A stretch of DNA of 64,000 nt, taken from the NCBI GenBank assembly GCA_013399115.1, contig VXAA01003915.1, forward strand, positions 49,380 through 113,379, in the 5' to 3' direction. The position numbers and the translations under genes are program-made. The notes below the pieces were generated by a model. The model did not search any database. It had not been told where the DNA came from and worked only from the letters and a program-made list of their open reading frames with translations. Below, in pieces: positions 23,770 to 34,360 of the stretch (its first letter is position 1; every line of letters starts with the position of its first letter). The DNA comes from Anseranas semipalmata (taxonomy: Eukaryota; Chordata; Aves; Anseriformes; Anseranatidae).

Positions 23770-25070
23770 CTGTTAGTGCTTGCATCAAGGATGAGGTCAG
23801 TCAGCCTCACCTTGGTCAGAGGGAAGGTGATGGAGCAAATCCACCTGGAAGCCCTGTCCAGGCACATGAAGGACAGAAGTTGATTGGGAACATCTAGCAT
23901 GGATTTACCAAGGGAAAATCACGTCCATCCAACCCAATTGCCTTCTCCATTGAGATGGGTGTTGCTGTTTAAGAAGAGCACAGGAAATGTCGACCTTGAA
24001 TTTCAGGAGGTTTTCAGTGTGGTCTCCCACATCTTAATTGCAAAACAGGACTGGGATGGTTTGGGTAGGTGGAGGATGAGGTAGGTGGACAGCTGGCTGG
24101 ACCACCAGGCTCAAAGGGTGGCAATTGGCCATATGAAGCCCGTGTGGTCGCTGGTTAGGAGCTCATTCCTCAGGGACGGATATGAGGGCTTATATCATGT
24201 GGTATCTTTATTAACATGATAGGAGGGAGACCACTGTCAGCCAGTCTAGGAACAGACAACAGGCAATGAGGGCCAGGCTGCTCCTCAGAGGGGCCTCCAC
24301 CAGCTGAAGGAATGGCCACAGGGACTGGCAGAGACAAGCACCAAGCCCTGACCATAGGCTCCAGCAACCCTGCAGGGCGGAATGGGACAGGACAAGACTG
24401 GGGTGACTGGACAGCAAATGGCTTTGCAGGAAAGGCCGAGGGACCTCAGGGGCCCTCGGAACCAGTGCTGGCAGCGCCCTCGGGCAATGAAGGCTGAGCA
24501 CATCCTGGGTGGCGATGGCTGATGGCAGCCAGTGGGTGAGGGCAGGGATGGCTGCCCTCGCCTCAGCACTGGTGAGACCCATCAAGATACTGGGGCCAGG
24601 CTGGGCTCCCCAGCCCAAGGCAGACATTGCCATAGTCCATCAGGTTCCATGGAGGCCCCTGAGATGGTCAGGGCTGAAGTGCAGGAGGGAGGAGGAGAGG
24701 CTGAGAGTGGTGTTTGCTCAGACCAAGGAGGAGAAGGGGAGACCCTACTGCCATCTGTGACTGCCTAACGGGGTGGGGAGAGGTGACAGAGCTGGGCGCC
24801 TCTGCAAGTGCCAGGATGGGACAAGAGGCCAAAGCTATGGCCAGAGACATCCTCCCTCCCTGTCAGGAAGAGCCCTTAACTGGAGGGAGTTGAGATGTGG
24901 ACTGGGGCCTTGAGAAGCCATGGGGTCTCAGTCCTTGGAGGTGCTCAGCACTTGCCTGGACAGCACTGCGCAGCTTTTAGCAGGTCACCACTGCTTTGAG
25001 CAGGACCAGATTTCTCCAGGACGCTTCCACTGACATGAGTCTGCAACTCCCTGCCACAGGGCTCCACAGG
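23770..25070 (+). mobile_element. Degenerate CR1 LINE, reverse-transcriptase region to 3'UTR
   Basis: Several CR1 landmarks occur in the right order on the + strand. AGTCAGCCTCACCTTGGTCA and GGGAAGGTGATGGAGCAAAT (23792-23840) encode the 'VSLT..PGKVMEQ' start of the RT region. CATGGATTTACCAAGGGAAA (23898-23917) encodes 'HGFTKGK'. TGGCTGGACCACCAGGCTCA (24092-24111) encodes the 'NWL..RAQ' segment. CCTCAGCACTGGTGAGACCC (24560-24579) is the 'ALVRP' stretch. CTGGACAGCACTGCGCAGCT with CAGGTCACCACTGCTTTGAG (24956-25000) is the 3'UTR. The frame is broken throughout, and 24150-24520 matches poorly, so this is an old dead copy. The 3' octamer repeats are lost. Confidence 0.7.
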
Positions 25071-25649
25071 TGAACATGTGCTGGGTCATAGAGAAATACC
25101 CATTCTGGGTCCAGCTTTGACTCTGCCAGTTTCTCTTACTACCCTCCTGAGTTTTGTTTTGAAAGACTTTACTGTTGGTGTGTAGAAGTTAGTGCAAGTT
25201 AATAAAACTGATGCAATCATAACTAACAAGGTTTATGCGCAAAAGTCTTGGAGCCGTAAGTATGAAGAAAAAGGATCCACCCACAAAATTTGGCTGGTCA
25301 TTGAGACCTTTGTAAAATGAGAGAAGTTGTAGCTTTGAAGAAAAGAGTGGTCCTAAACTGTAAACCAAGAGTTACTGTTGCAATTAGAGTCAGATCTAGG
25401 TAGAGCGTTCTGATTTGGTTAAGCCAAACTGATGATGCACACAGTGCTGATTTGTGGTTATGACTATGTGAGTGGAGGTACCTGGGAGACCAATTTGGAG
25501 TCAATTGCCAGAACCCTGCGGCGTGCCGTTGAACAGATCAGCATGAGTGTGTCGAATTAAGGTGTCCTATATGTCTCCTTGTCTTGTGGTGTTTGCATCA
25601 ATTCCCAAAGAAATAATACCTGTTTATCTTTTCCATGCCACTTTTGTTT

Positions 25650-25950
25650 TTGTCACATTCCTTCTCAGTCTTCTTTTTCCCAGGCTGAAGACTTGTCTGT
25701 TTAGTTGAGCTTCACATGGATGCCGCTCCAGGCCACTGATCATCTTTCTCTCCCTTGTCCACACCTTTCCCACTTCTGGTATGGCCTTTCTGAAACAGGA
25801 GCCAGGACTGCACGCAGCATTGAGGACATGGCCATACCAAGGGCTCGTGCCATGATGTGATGGTGCTTTCTGCTCCTTTGGTGGTAGTGGTCCCTACTGT
25901 TGGGCAGTTCTGTTGGGCACCTGCTGAGTGGTGCTCTGGTGGGATGCTAG
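25650..25950 (-). mobile_element. Degenerate CR1 LINE fragment, antisense, 3' part of ORF2
   Basis: Read on the + strand it follows the antisense CR1 order: TCTTTTTCCCAGGCTGAAGA (rc of 'FSLEKRRL'), then CTGATCATCTTTCTCTCCCT, then GACTGCACGCAGCATTGAGG and ATGGCCATACCAAGGGCTCG (rc of the 'YCVQFW / LVRPHLEY' segment). It is heavily diverged, with no open frame. It may extend to about 26250, but similarity beyond 25950 is not convincing. Confidence 0.55.
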
Positions 25951-26679
25951 GACTGCTGGCCACAGTCAGGCCAGTCAGCTCAGAGCCTGTCCTCATCAGC
26001 ACTTTTACCTGCCTGGGGCTGATCTGCACTATTGAACCATTTGGCTCTGAGGTCCTTCTGCTGGATTTTGCTGTCAGCTCTCTGTTTTGCCACACTGAGT
26101 ACATTAGTTGTCTCAAAGTTTGTCTCCCCTCCCCAGACCATCCCAGACCTGTGAGCAGTACAGGCAATGGTGGAAATCCTGTGGGATGCTTCTGTGAAAA
26201 CTGGGGTCTACTTGTGCCTGCCCACCCCTGTGGCACGTCTTTCAGTTAGCTGTTTTGTGCTGGTGAGTACCTTCCCTCTCATCCCTGGCAGCAGAGCTAT
26301 TCAGCCTGTCCAAGCTAGCTGCAACAGGTCAAACCCAGAGAAGACATTCAGGGGGACCTAATGAATAATACAAGCATTAAAAAAAATGGATACAGATCAG
26401 TGTTGATGTTGCAAAATAAGGTACATTAAAGGGAGAAACATGAACTACTTTAATGCCTATGCGATAGTCTAAACTGAATGCATCAGTGCTGGAAAGGGAC
26501 TCAGGAGTTCATGTAAGACATTTAGTTTCTTATGGATCTTTATGATCCATATGCTCTTTGTGGATCAGGTTGTTAGGATACATTCGAAATGACTATTTTG
26601 CAATATGCAAAGGATAAAATATATTATCTCTGCTGGCAATTTTTTCATATAACTAGAAGCCATAGTGGAATTAGGAAAA

Positions 26680-27560
26680 AAGATGTGAGCAAAGGTGCCA
26701 TAAATAAATTGGGAGGAGCTGTTGACTCCCTTGAGGGTAGAGAGGCCTTGCAGAGAGATCTTGACAAATTAGAGGGCTGGGCAGCCACCAACCACATGAA
26801 GCTGAATTCTGCACCTGGGATGTGGCAACCCTGGATATATGTGCAGGATGGGGGATGAGAGGCTGGAGAGCAGCCACATGGAAAGGGAGCTGGAGGTTCT
26901 GTTTAACAGCAAGTTGAGTATGAGTCAACAGTGTGTCCTGGCAGCCAGGAGGGCCAACCATATCCTGGAGTGCATCAGGCACAGCATTGCTAGCCGTTTG
27001 AGGGAAATGCTTGTACCACTCTGCTCTGCACTGGTGCAGGCTTACCTCATGGACTGTGTGCAGTTTTGTGTGTCATAATATAAGAAGCACATAAAGCTAC
27101 TAGACAGTGTCCAAAGGAGGGCTACGAAGGTGGTGAAAGGTCAGGAGGGGAAGACATATGAGGAGTGGCTGAAGTCACTTGGTTTGTTCAGCCTAGAGAA
27201 GAGGAGGCTGAGGGGAGGCCTCATGGCGGCCTGCAGCTTCCTCATGAGAAGAGCGGAGGGGCAGGCGCTGAGCTCTGCTCTCTGGTGACAGCGGCAGGAC
27301 CTGAGGGAACGGCATGGAGCTGCATCAGGGGAGGGTCAGGCTGGATGTTAGGAACAGGTTCGTCACTAAGAGGATGATCGGGCACTGGCACAGGCTCCCC
27401 AGGGCAGTGGTCATGGTACCGAGCCTGCTGGAGTTCAAGAAGCGTTTGGACCACACTCTCAGAAATATGGTCTGATATTTGGGTGGTCCTGCGTGGAGCC
27501 AGGATTTGGACTCAATGGTCCTTGTGGGTCCCTTCCAACTCTGGATATCCTATGAAATAA
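26680..27560 (+). mobile_element. CR1 LINE, 3' part of ORF2 plus 3'UTR
   Basis: 5'-truncated CR1. The translated stretches, broken by frameshifts, give GGAVDSLEGREALQRDLDKL (from ~26712), SKLSMSQQCVLAARRAN (~26911), [12 protein letters not shown] (~27106) and [15 protein letters not shown] (~27178). These are the C-terminal ORF2 signatures that follow the RT catalytic core. The 3'UTR follows to GGACTCAATGGTCCTTGTGG (27509-27528) and an eroded terminal octamer (ATCCTATG near 27547). The catalytic FADD box is not included. Two or more frameshifts and internal stops make it non-functional. Confidence 0.9.
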
Positions 27561-27570
27561 GAGCCTGAAA

Positions 27571-27720
27571 AAAAACCACTGGGCCGAACCAGTGGTCTGT
27601 CTGACCCTGTATAAGTCTCTAGCAGTGGCTAAAGGGTGTGCTATTTAGGGAATGCATGAAGCCTGACCTCTTTCTACAATTCATCCCCCCCCCACCCCCC
27701 TCCAACCCCTGTCTCAACAA
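27571..27720 (+). repeat. Possible ancient sauropsid repeat fragment with hairpin
   Basis: ACCACTGG (27575-27582) and CCAGTGGT (27589-27596) form a perfect 8-bp stem with a 6-base loop. The following GTCTGTCTGACCCTGTATAA and TCTAGCAGTGGCTAAAGGG resemble an old repeat seen in turtles, in which 'accaatggtccatctagccc' leads into 'agtatcctgtctccgacagtggcc'. The match is from memory and imperfect. It abuts the 3' end of the CR1 at 26680-27560. Confidence 0.4.
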
Positions 27721-27780
27721 ATGCTGTTTTAGGGTCGTCAGAGGCTGCATCCCTACCTTCTCACTTTTTTTTTTTTTTTT
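27684..27780. repeat. Low-complexity C-rich run followed by poly-T
   Basis: 27684-27710 is a cytosine-dominated run (blocks of 9, 6 and 4 C). 27765-27780 is a 16-base T homopolymer. Both are probable slippage-prone sites. Confidence 0.8.
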
Positions 27781-28039
27781 AATATTCATGTAGAACAAAT
27801 TAGAGCTGGGTGCATCAAAATAAATTATGTTTTAATTCATTCAAATGCAGAGTTTTATGGGTAACTAAGGGCTAATGCCAGATCTAGAAAAGGAGATGTA
27901 TATTGGAAAGAATGTGGGGTTTGGCTGTCTGAAAGGGATAGAGTGGTCAAAGTAAACTGAACCCAAACTGCTGCATGCTTTAGTGAAAACTGCTAATGTG
28001 ATGCCTGGAGAAAGAAGCAAGTGGACAGTGAGTTGAGGT

Positions 28040-28430
28040 GAGGACAGTAAGTATTTTATAGCTGTATATGGCATCTGGGAGACAGATGCTGGAATATTGC
28101 CTCTGGCTCTGAATTCCGTACTTTAAAAAGTATATTTAAAATTAAAGAGGGTGCTGAAAAGAGCGACAAAAATGATTTGAGATCTGGAGAAAATGCGTTA
28201 CAATTCATAGACACTAGTCTCTTCAGCTCACCCTAAACAAGACTGAGAGGCAACTGTTAAACAGCAAAAAACTGAGTAAACAGCTATTCAGTATCACAGA
28301 TAAAGATATAACAAGAAATAATGATTGGAAGTTAAAACAAAGGGAATCAGATGAGATTTAAGACTGCCTTTTATCATTGAGGATGAGTATTTCACTTATT
28401 AATTTATCCAAGGAATGAGTATGTTTTCTA
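28040..28430 (+). mobile_element. Ancient CR1-type LINE fragment, end of ORF2 to 3' region
   Basis: AAAGTATATTTAAAATTAAA then GCTGAAAAGAGCGACAAAAA and TGATTTGAGATCTGGAGAAA (28126-28190) correspond to the 'KRDIEKLERVQKRATKMI..LE' end of CR1 ORF2. CAAGAAATAATGATTGGAAG then TTAAAACAAAGGGAATCAGA (28313-28352) matches the 'RNNGWKLKP' segment that follows in old CR1 subfamilies. Divergence is much higher than in the neighbouring CR1 at 26680-27560, so it belongs to an older layer. Confidence 0.6.
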
Positions 28431-31400
28431 TCTTTTTTTTCTTTTTTCTTAAGACCCAAGTGGGATGCTTTTCAGGAAACACAGCCAAATTCAAGTAATC
28501 CTCTTCTCTTCTTGTGGTTGTGATGGTGCAGTGAGCCAAGCAGGAAACAATTCCAGGTCTCTGAAGGAAATAGTCACCTCTTTAACCTATCTTGGGCTTT
28601 TTGGTTGGACCTGTAAATCAAGCTGATCCCAAACTTTTTTGCATTTCCTTTGCACTGTCTTTTCTGTATGAAGAGTTCAGCAGTTGGATGAAACAGGATG
28701 GTGATTTTGCTCTTCATCAGCCTTTTCCTTGCGGGTGTCTAATAATAAAGCTGTTGTAGCTCTGTGTAAGAGGGAGCTTTTGCCTGAACCATTCACTTGG
28801 AGTTAATCAGGTGCTGGATATCTTTAAACATTCATTTCAAGCTGTGTTTGTATCAGAGGCAGCTGCTCCTCTGCTGCAGTGATGGAGGGACTATAGGTTG
28901 TCACCGTCAGCACTGCCGAGGAGTTGTAATACGGGGGCTCTTGGACTTTTATTTTTTTTTAATAGGAATAACTGTGCATGGCTTCCTATCTTGGGCAAGG
29001 GATACCAGAGGATCATACAACAGTCAACAACATCCTTCCAGACTGGCTTATAAGCAGCAACTGTTTCGCTGGAAGACCCAGAGAGCCAAAATACTTTATC
29101 TACAGCACGTAACTCTGCAAGAAGGGCTCGTGCACTGGCCGCTTTCCTGCTGGGAGCTGAGAACCTCCCTCCTGCTCTTTATCTTGTTTCCTCTTGGTGG
29201 AGGCAGCTTCTCCCAGCATGGTGTTCCAGCACATCAGATGGCAGGACCAGAGCTTTCCTCAGGAGGTGATCTAAGCCCCCAAATTCCTGTTGTTTTGCCA
29301 GCATACACATTGCTCTGTAAGCTGGTCCCAGTCTGCCTACCACCAGCATCCAGCACACAGGAAGCTTGTGCTGGCTTCTCCTCTCCTCCACTAAAATGCA
29401 AGGTGGCTGTTGCTCTGCCCGGTTCCTGCAGAACCCAGCTTCTTCCCTGGCATCCTTCCTGTGAAGGAGACAAGCTGCGATGGTGATGTCCATCTGTCCC
29501 GAAGTTCCCTGGCCAGGAACTGTCCCCACCTCTGCCCATCTGGGAGTGGGGACTGCTGCTGGCTCCCTGGCTGGTGGCAGGCTGAGGCTGCCACTGGTGG
29601 CAGTGCTCCAGGCTGTCTCGTGGCTCTGATCCCACCTTCTGCCAGTGTGTGAGCAAGGCCAGTAGGATCCTGCAGGGGAGCAAGCGGAGGCAGGGGATTC
29701 ATAGTCTCTGCCCCACATTATAGGAAGACCTCGCTGCTGAAACTGCTGCTTTAAGGTGATAGACTTTTAATAAATTGGAGGGGAAAAATATATAATTGGG
29801 AAAATCAAGCATAGTCTTTTAAGCAAAGGTGAAAAAGTTACCTGGGCTTGTTTGTTTTGCACCTGGTGCCTGTTCCTGTGACTTGGTCCCAGACCCTGCA
29901 TCAGAAGGAGCCGCTACTCACTGGGTGCAAACCCTGGCTGGTACAACAGGGTGCTGCCACCCTTACGGGATGTTTCGCTCTCAGGTCCGGGCTCAGATCT
30001 GGTACACTTGTCCCCTGCAGACTGCTCTGTGCCTCCAGTCACCTTTGTCATCTTTACCTTTCCTGTTTCTGTTTTTTCCTGAAAAGACAGGGTGACCAGA
30101 TCCACACATGATGTAGAAGATCTGGATGTGCTGCCAATTTAAGTGTTGTAACACCCCTTTCTACATCACTTCAGCTCACATCCCATCATGTGCACATGTG
30201 ACTCTGCTAATGAACTCACCCGTGTCAGGAAACCTGCCTGGTTAACCATAACCTATGTTTACCATTTTCCTTGTTGGTTATGGAGCCAAAATAATGCTTT
30301 CTTGCTTTTGGCAGTCTAGTTTATGGCAGCAAGGGACATTGCTGAAAACACTTTGGAAATACGAGTGTGTATTGGGTAAACAGGCCAGCCTTGCTCTGCC
30401 AGTGCGGGTTCCCTCCAGGTTCTCCTCATAGATGGGAGGCATGTCTCCACAGAAAGTAAGCTGTTCTTTCAGCCGCATGGATGCTTGTCCAGTTCCCGTC
30501 TGTTTCCCTATCAGAGGGGTCAGTCCCGTGGGCTCCATGGCACTGCAGCACCCACTGGGGTCTCAGTGCTTCCTGCCTCGGCTCTGCTTCCGCTCCCAGG
30601 ACGATTTGCACCGCAATGGTCGATGCTGCTTGCGTCAGCCTGCTCTCAAACTTGTCACGCGCCTGTGCCTGCTGGGGAGTTTTTGTTGCCTGCCTGTGAG
30701 TCCCTGTGCATCGGCAGCCATTGCAGCAGTGAGGAGCTTGTCCTGCTGCTGGTCCTCGCAGGAGGAGCCCAGGGACTCTTCCTGGGATGACTTCACACCT
30801 CAATTGCTTGCGAGCCTCACCTACTTTCCATCAGGCTTCCCGCTTCCTCTGCATTTGTTAGTTTTTAATGACTTTATTACCACTGTCTTTTTGCATGTAG
30901 TTTGTTGGGGTTGTACTCTCTTCTGCTCTCATTCAGAGATGATTCCCATTTTCTAAAGAAAATTTTTCACTTTCTATAGATTCCTCTGCTCTGTTGTTTT
31001 GGCTGCTCTGTCATTCTGTGGGGGCCTCTTAGAGGCCATTTTTCTATTTTTGCCATACATTTGCTCAGAGCTTCTGTGATATTATAAAATATACTCCCTG
31101 CTGCCTGCAAGCACGTTACCTTTTCAGTTGCTCTTTTAATTTCCTTTCAACTCTTTCTCATTTTTGTGCACTTCAATGAAAAAATTTTTGTCTTTTTTGC
31201 TGTTAAGGGATTGTTGAATATAAGTTCTTTATTGTTATTATTGCAGGGTAGCTCTTGAATAGATCTTGTCTGTCATCCTGTGTGTTGCTGAGGATTGAAT
31301 CTGAAGCTATGAGCTCTTTCTTCCTTCAGGAAGGAATCATCCATGCTGTCTAAAAGTTGAGAAGCTGCATCGTTTTCTTTCAGGAGTTGTTTCTAAGGCT

Positions 31401-34060
31401 TTGATTGTTGTGATCAGCTCTTATAATTGTATGGCAAAAATTATCACTAGTGATGGCGAAACGAAGTGAGCAGCTTGTTCTGAAAGCTGCCTCCAGCCTG
31501 TCCCCATCCAACCTGGTGGAGGGTGGGCTCTGCAGTGCCTCTGTGCTCTTGCCTGGGTCCCTCCTGGGGACTGGCACCAGAGCAGTGCTCAGCATCCTGG
31601 CAGGAGAGCCTGAGGAGCAAAGGGGTGTAGACCTGCGCTTCTGCAGGCTTGGGACTGCACAAGACAAGGGTTTTCCTGACTCCTTTTAAAATTCATGTTG
31701 GCTTGAGTGGCCCAGCCTTCAGGGCTGGAAGTTATTCATGCCCTGTGTGAAGTGCAGTCTTCAGCGCTGGATCTCCCTGTGCCTGATGCAGCAGGGCCCT
31801 GCACTGTTTGAGCTCAGCACTCCCTTCCTGATGGAGGTGGGGATCAGTGGCTGGCATGGCACTTGTGGCTCAGGCAGCTGAACCTTTCCTGCTCTGCCCG
31901 GGATCAGACAGGTGCTGATGTGGGAGCTGCCAGGGCTGTCCTGGCCGTGCTGGTGGAGATCAATGTGTCCCCTGTGAAACAGGAATTGGAGGAGCCCTTG
32001 CTGCGGTGGCTGCCTGAGCATAATGAGCACAGAGCAGCTTTCTACTGCGGATCCATGCAGACATCAGAGTTAAGGCTGCACAGAGATATCCTTTGCAGTC
32101 CTTCTGGCAGGGGTTGGTGGGATTAGTCTCATGTTTTGGATTGCTCCTGGAGTGGCTGTGCTGCATCATGGAGTGGAATAAGCATTTTTAGTTGCAGGAA
32201 CTCTGATATGAGAAAGTTATTAATACATTTGATGGTACTTGGAGAAACTGAGACATTAGATACACTTAAGTAGTGGGATTATAGCCACAAACAGTGGTGC
32301 AGTGTTTTGACCTAACAGCTGAAGTAGGTACATTCTTTCTGATTTCTGACACTGGTTAATGAAACACATTCCAGGATGGAAGCTGTTTTCTCTCCTGAAT
32401 ATGAAATGTTAATACCTGCCAGAGGATGTTTGTGCAGTATAAAGTTTGATATAAAATTCAGTGATTTTTGTACTGGGATGTTCCTTCAACCAACACTTGT
32501 GCTTGTACATATGTGCATATCTGTCAATGTTTTTTTTTTTTTTCCCAGTAGCCACATATTTTTGTACTGAAAAGCATAATCTGACAATGAGGAAGAGTCC
32601 TAGAGGCTAAGTAAGCACGTAGGAAGTTATAGATGGTGTTTTTTATTTCGGGGGTCTCTGAAAGAATGATGCATATTCTGCTTCTCTTTGTGGACTGCAA
32701 CACAACAGAGCTGACATCTCACAGGTTTTGAACTCCCGATGTCTCATACCAGCAAGTGGCTGCCTCTTCCTTAGTACCTGCTGTAGGTAGGACAAGCAAT
32801 AGTTGATAAGCACACTGACTTGCTAATGTGGTCAGCAATGAAATAGATAATGCCGACCTCTGCAGTACAAATGCATGCTGCCAAGCGCAAGTTATCCGTG
32901 CCTGAGAAAAATGAACCATAACATCAGCTCAGCGGCTGTCTGTGTTGCATGGTGACTTTTCTGGGTGGTGATCAGGTCTGGCGCTGTGCAGCGCAGCACT
33001 GGTGCTCTGCTGCCTACCACCCTGTGTCTCAGCAGGACCATTTGCTTTTCTCTAGGCAAAGCTGTTTAATTTTTCAAAACAGTTGCTCACTTTGCCTTCC
33101 AGCACAGAAGTCAGGAGCACTACATGGGACTGACAGGCAGTGGTTTTGAAACAAAACACTGAAACTTGACTAGAGGCTTTCTTCTCCTTGCCCGGAAAGT
33201 GTGGATGGGGAGGAAGAGCAGAGAAAGAGGAAAACTAAAGTGACGGAACGATGAGAGGTCAAGGGCCAAAATGCAAAAACTGGGACCTGGGAGGGGAAGC
33301 TGAGACCACTGATGGGGACCAGCTGTTGTTTGCCCAATGGCGCTGCCAGCACAGCATCTTTCTGCCTTCCTGCTCCTGGCCGGTGAGAGCAGACGTTGTG
33401 AAGGGCCTGCAGTTCTGCAGCCAACACAGCCAGGGTGTGCAGCAGCTGCAGAAGACACAGCCTGAAGGTGATAGACTGTGAACACTGGATGGCTCGGGTC
33501 CTGAGCAGGGGAAGCTGCCTACAGGACCAAGGAAATTTACTGCACGTTACAGGGTGGAAAGGAGAAATAGGACATCTAATGCATGAAGACAGAGTTGACA
33601 GAAGACCACACTGGATGCCTTGCCTTCCTGGAGGGGGTTGCAGCGCTGGCATGTACTGCTCCTTTGTTTGCACACCTGTGAAATCCCTGGTGGCAAATTC
33701 GGTAGACTCCTTACACCCTGTCAGAGGGATATTTAATTAAAATGTTGCTATTATACTGTTGTTAAGCCATAAAATATTCTTTGGCACATCTCATTTTATA
33801 GAATTTTATAAAATACCAGGTTTGAGTCTTCAGTGAGCCCCACAAAATTGGTTGGGGGGATCTGCTAAGTCTTATTCTTGTCTAATTTTAAACTTTTTTT
33901 TTCCCTTTTCCTCCCCTCCTCTAATCAACTGACATGGAAAAGATTGTAGCTTTCCAATCTCATCCTTCTCCTTACTCTTACTGTGACTGTTCCTGGGTGT
34001 GGCGATGGACTACAGGACCTTAGGGATGCTCAGCTCTAATTGCCGTCTGTCTCTTCACAG
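28431..34060 (+). other. SHANK3: SHANK3 5' intron, 28.4-34.1 kb, no supported gene
   Basis: Mixed-composition intron with GC-rich patches at 29100-29700, 30480-30800, 31480-32010 and 33230-33660. Long open frames on both strands in these patches overlap one another and match no family I know. A 14-base poly-T lies at 32530-32543. The last 25 bases before 34061 are pyrimidine-rich and end in CACAG, forming the acceptor of the first visible exon. Confidence 0.6.
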
Positions 34061-34264
34061 AAGTGTCTGCGGTTGAATCCGGACGTTCCTGTGTGGGTCT
34101 CCAAGCAGCGCATTCTGTGCACTCTCAACCACAGCCTGAAGGATGTTCTCAACTATGGGCTCTTCCAGCCAGCCTTCAACGGCAGGGCTGGGAAGTTCCT
34201 GGATGAGGAGCGCCTGCTGCGGGAGTACCCCCTGAATCCAGACACTCCTGTCCCCTACCTGGAG
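34061..34264 (+). CDS. SHANK3: SHANK3 coding exon, SPN domain (codons ~22-89)
   Basis: SHANK3 is a postsynaptic-density scaffold of excitatory synapses. Its N-terminal SPN domain has a Ras-association fold that binds active Ras/Rap GTPases and packs against the ankyrin repeats. This 204-bp, phase-0 exon encodes 68 residues starting KCLRLNPDVPVWVSKQRILC and ending DTPVPYLE. The acceptor is TCTCTTCACAG and the donor is GAG|GTAGCT. Features distinguishing it from SHANK1/2 are KCLRL, LNHSL, GRAGKFLDEERLL and DTPxPYLE. The first codon (Lys) aligns with human Lys22, implicated in Rap1 binding, and codon 47 (Leu) aligns with Leu68, a residue altered in autism. Both are intact. Numbering is from memory of the human protein. 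The preceding ~21 residues are upstream of the window. SHANK2 is the only serious alternative and fits less well. Confidence 0.93.
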
Positions 34265-34290
34265 GTAGCTGTCTTACTTTTTTTTGTCCA

Positions 34291-34360
34291 AATATATATG
34301 TGTATATCTGTGTACATATATATAGATATATATACACATATATATGTGCGTAAGTATATA
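34291..34360. repeat. (TA)n/(TG)n-type microsatellite 27 bp after a splice donor
   Basis: About 70 bases of alternating TA with TG, CA and GA interruptions (ATATATATGTGTATAT, ACATATATATAGATATATAT, ACACATATATATGTG). It is partly self-complementary, so the RNA could fold into an AU hairpin. It starts 27 bp after the donor of the exon at 34061-34264 and follows an 8-T run (34278-34285). Confidence 0.85.

Noticed and set aside
28797..29486. 229-codon + strand open frame
   Set aside because: Low-complexity-free but unrecognisable; overlapped by minus-strand frames of similar length. Its start lies in a T-rich intron segment. No evidence of a gene.
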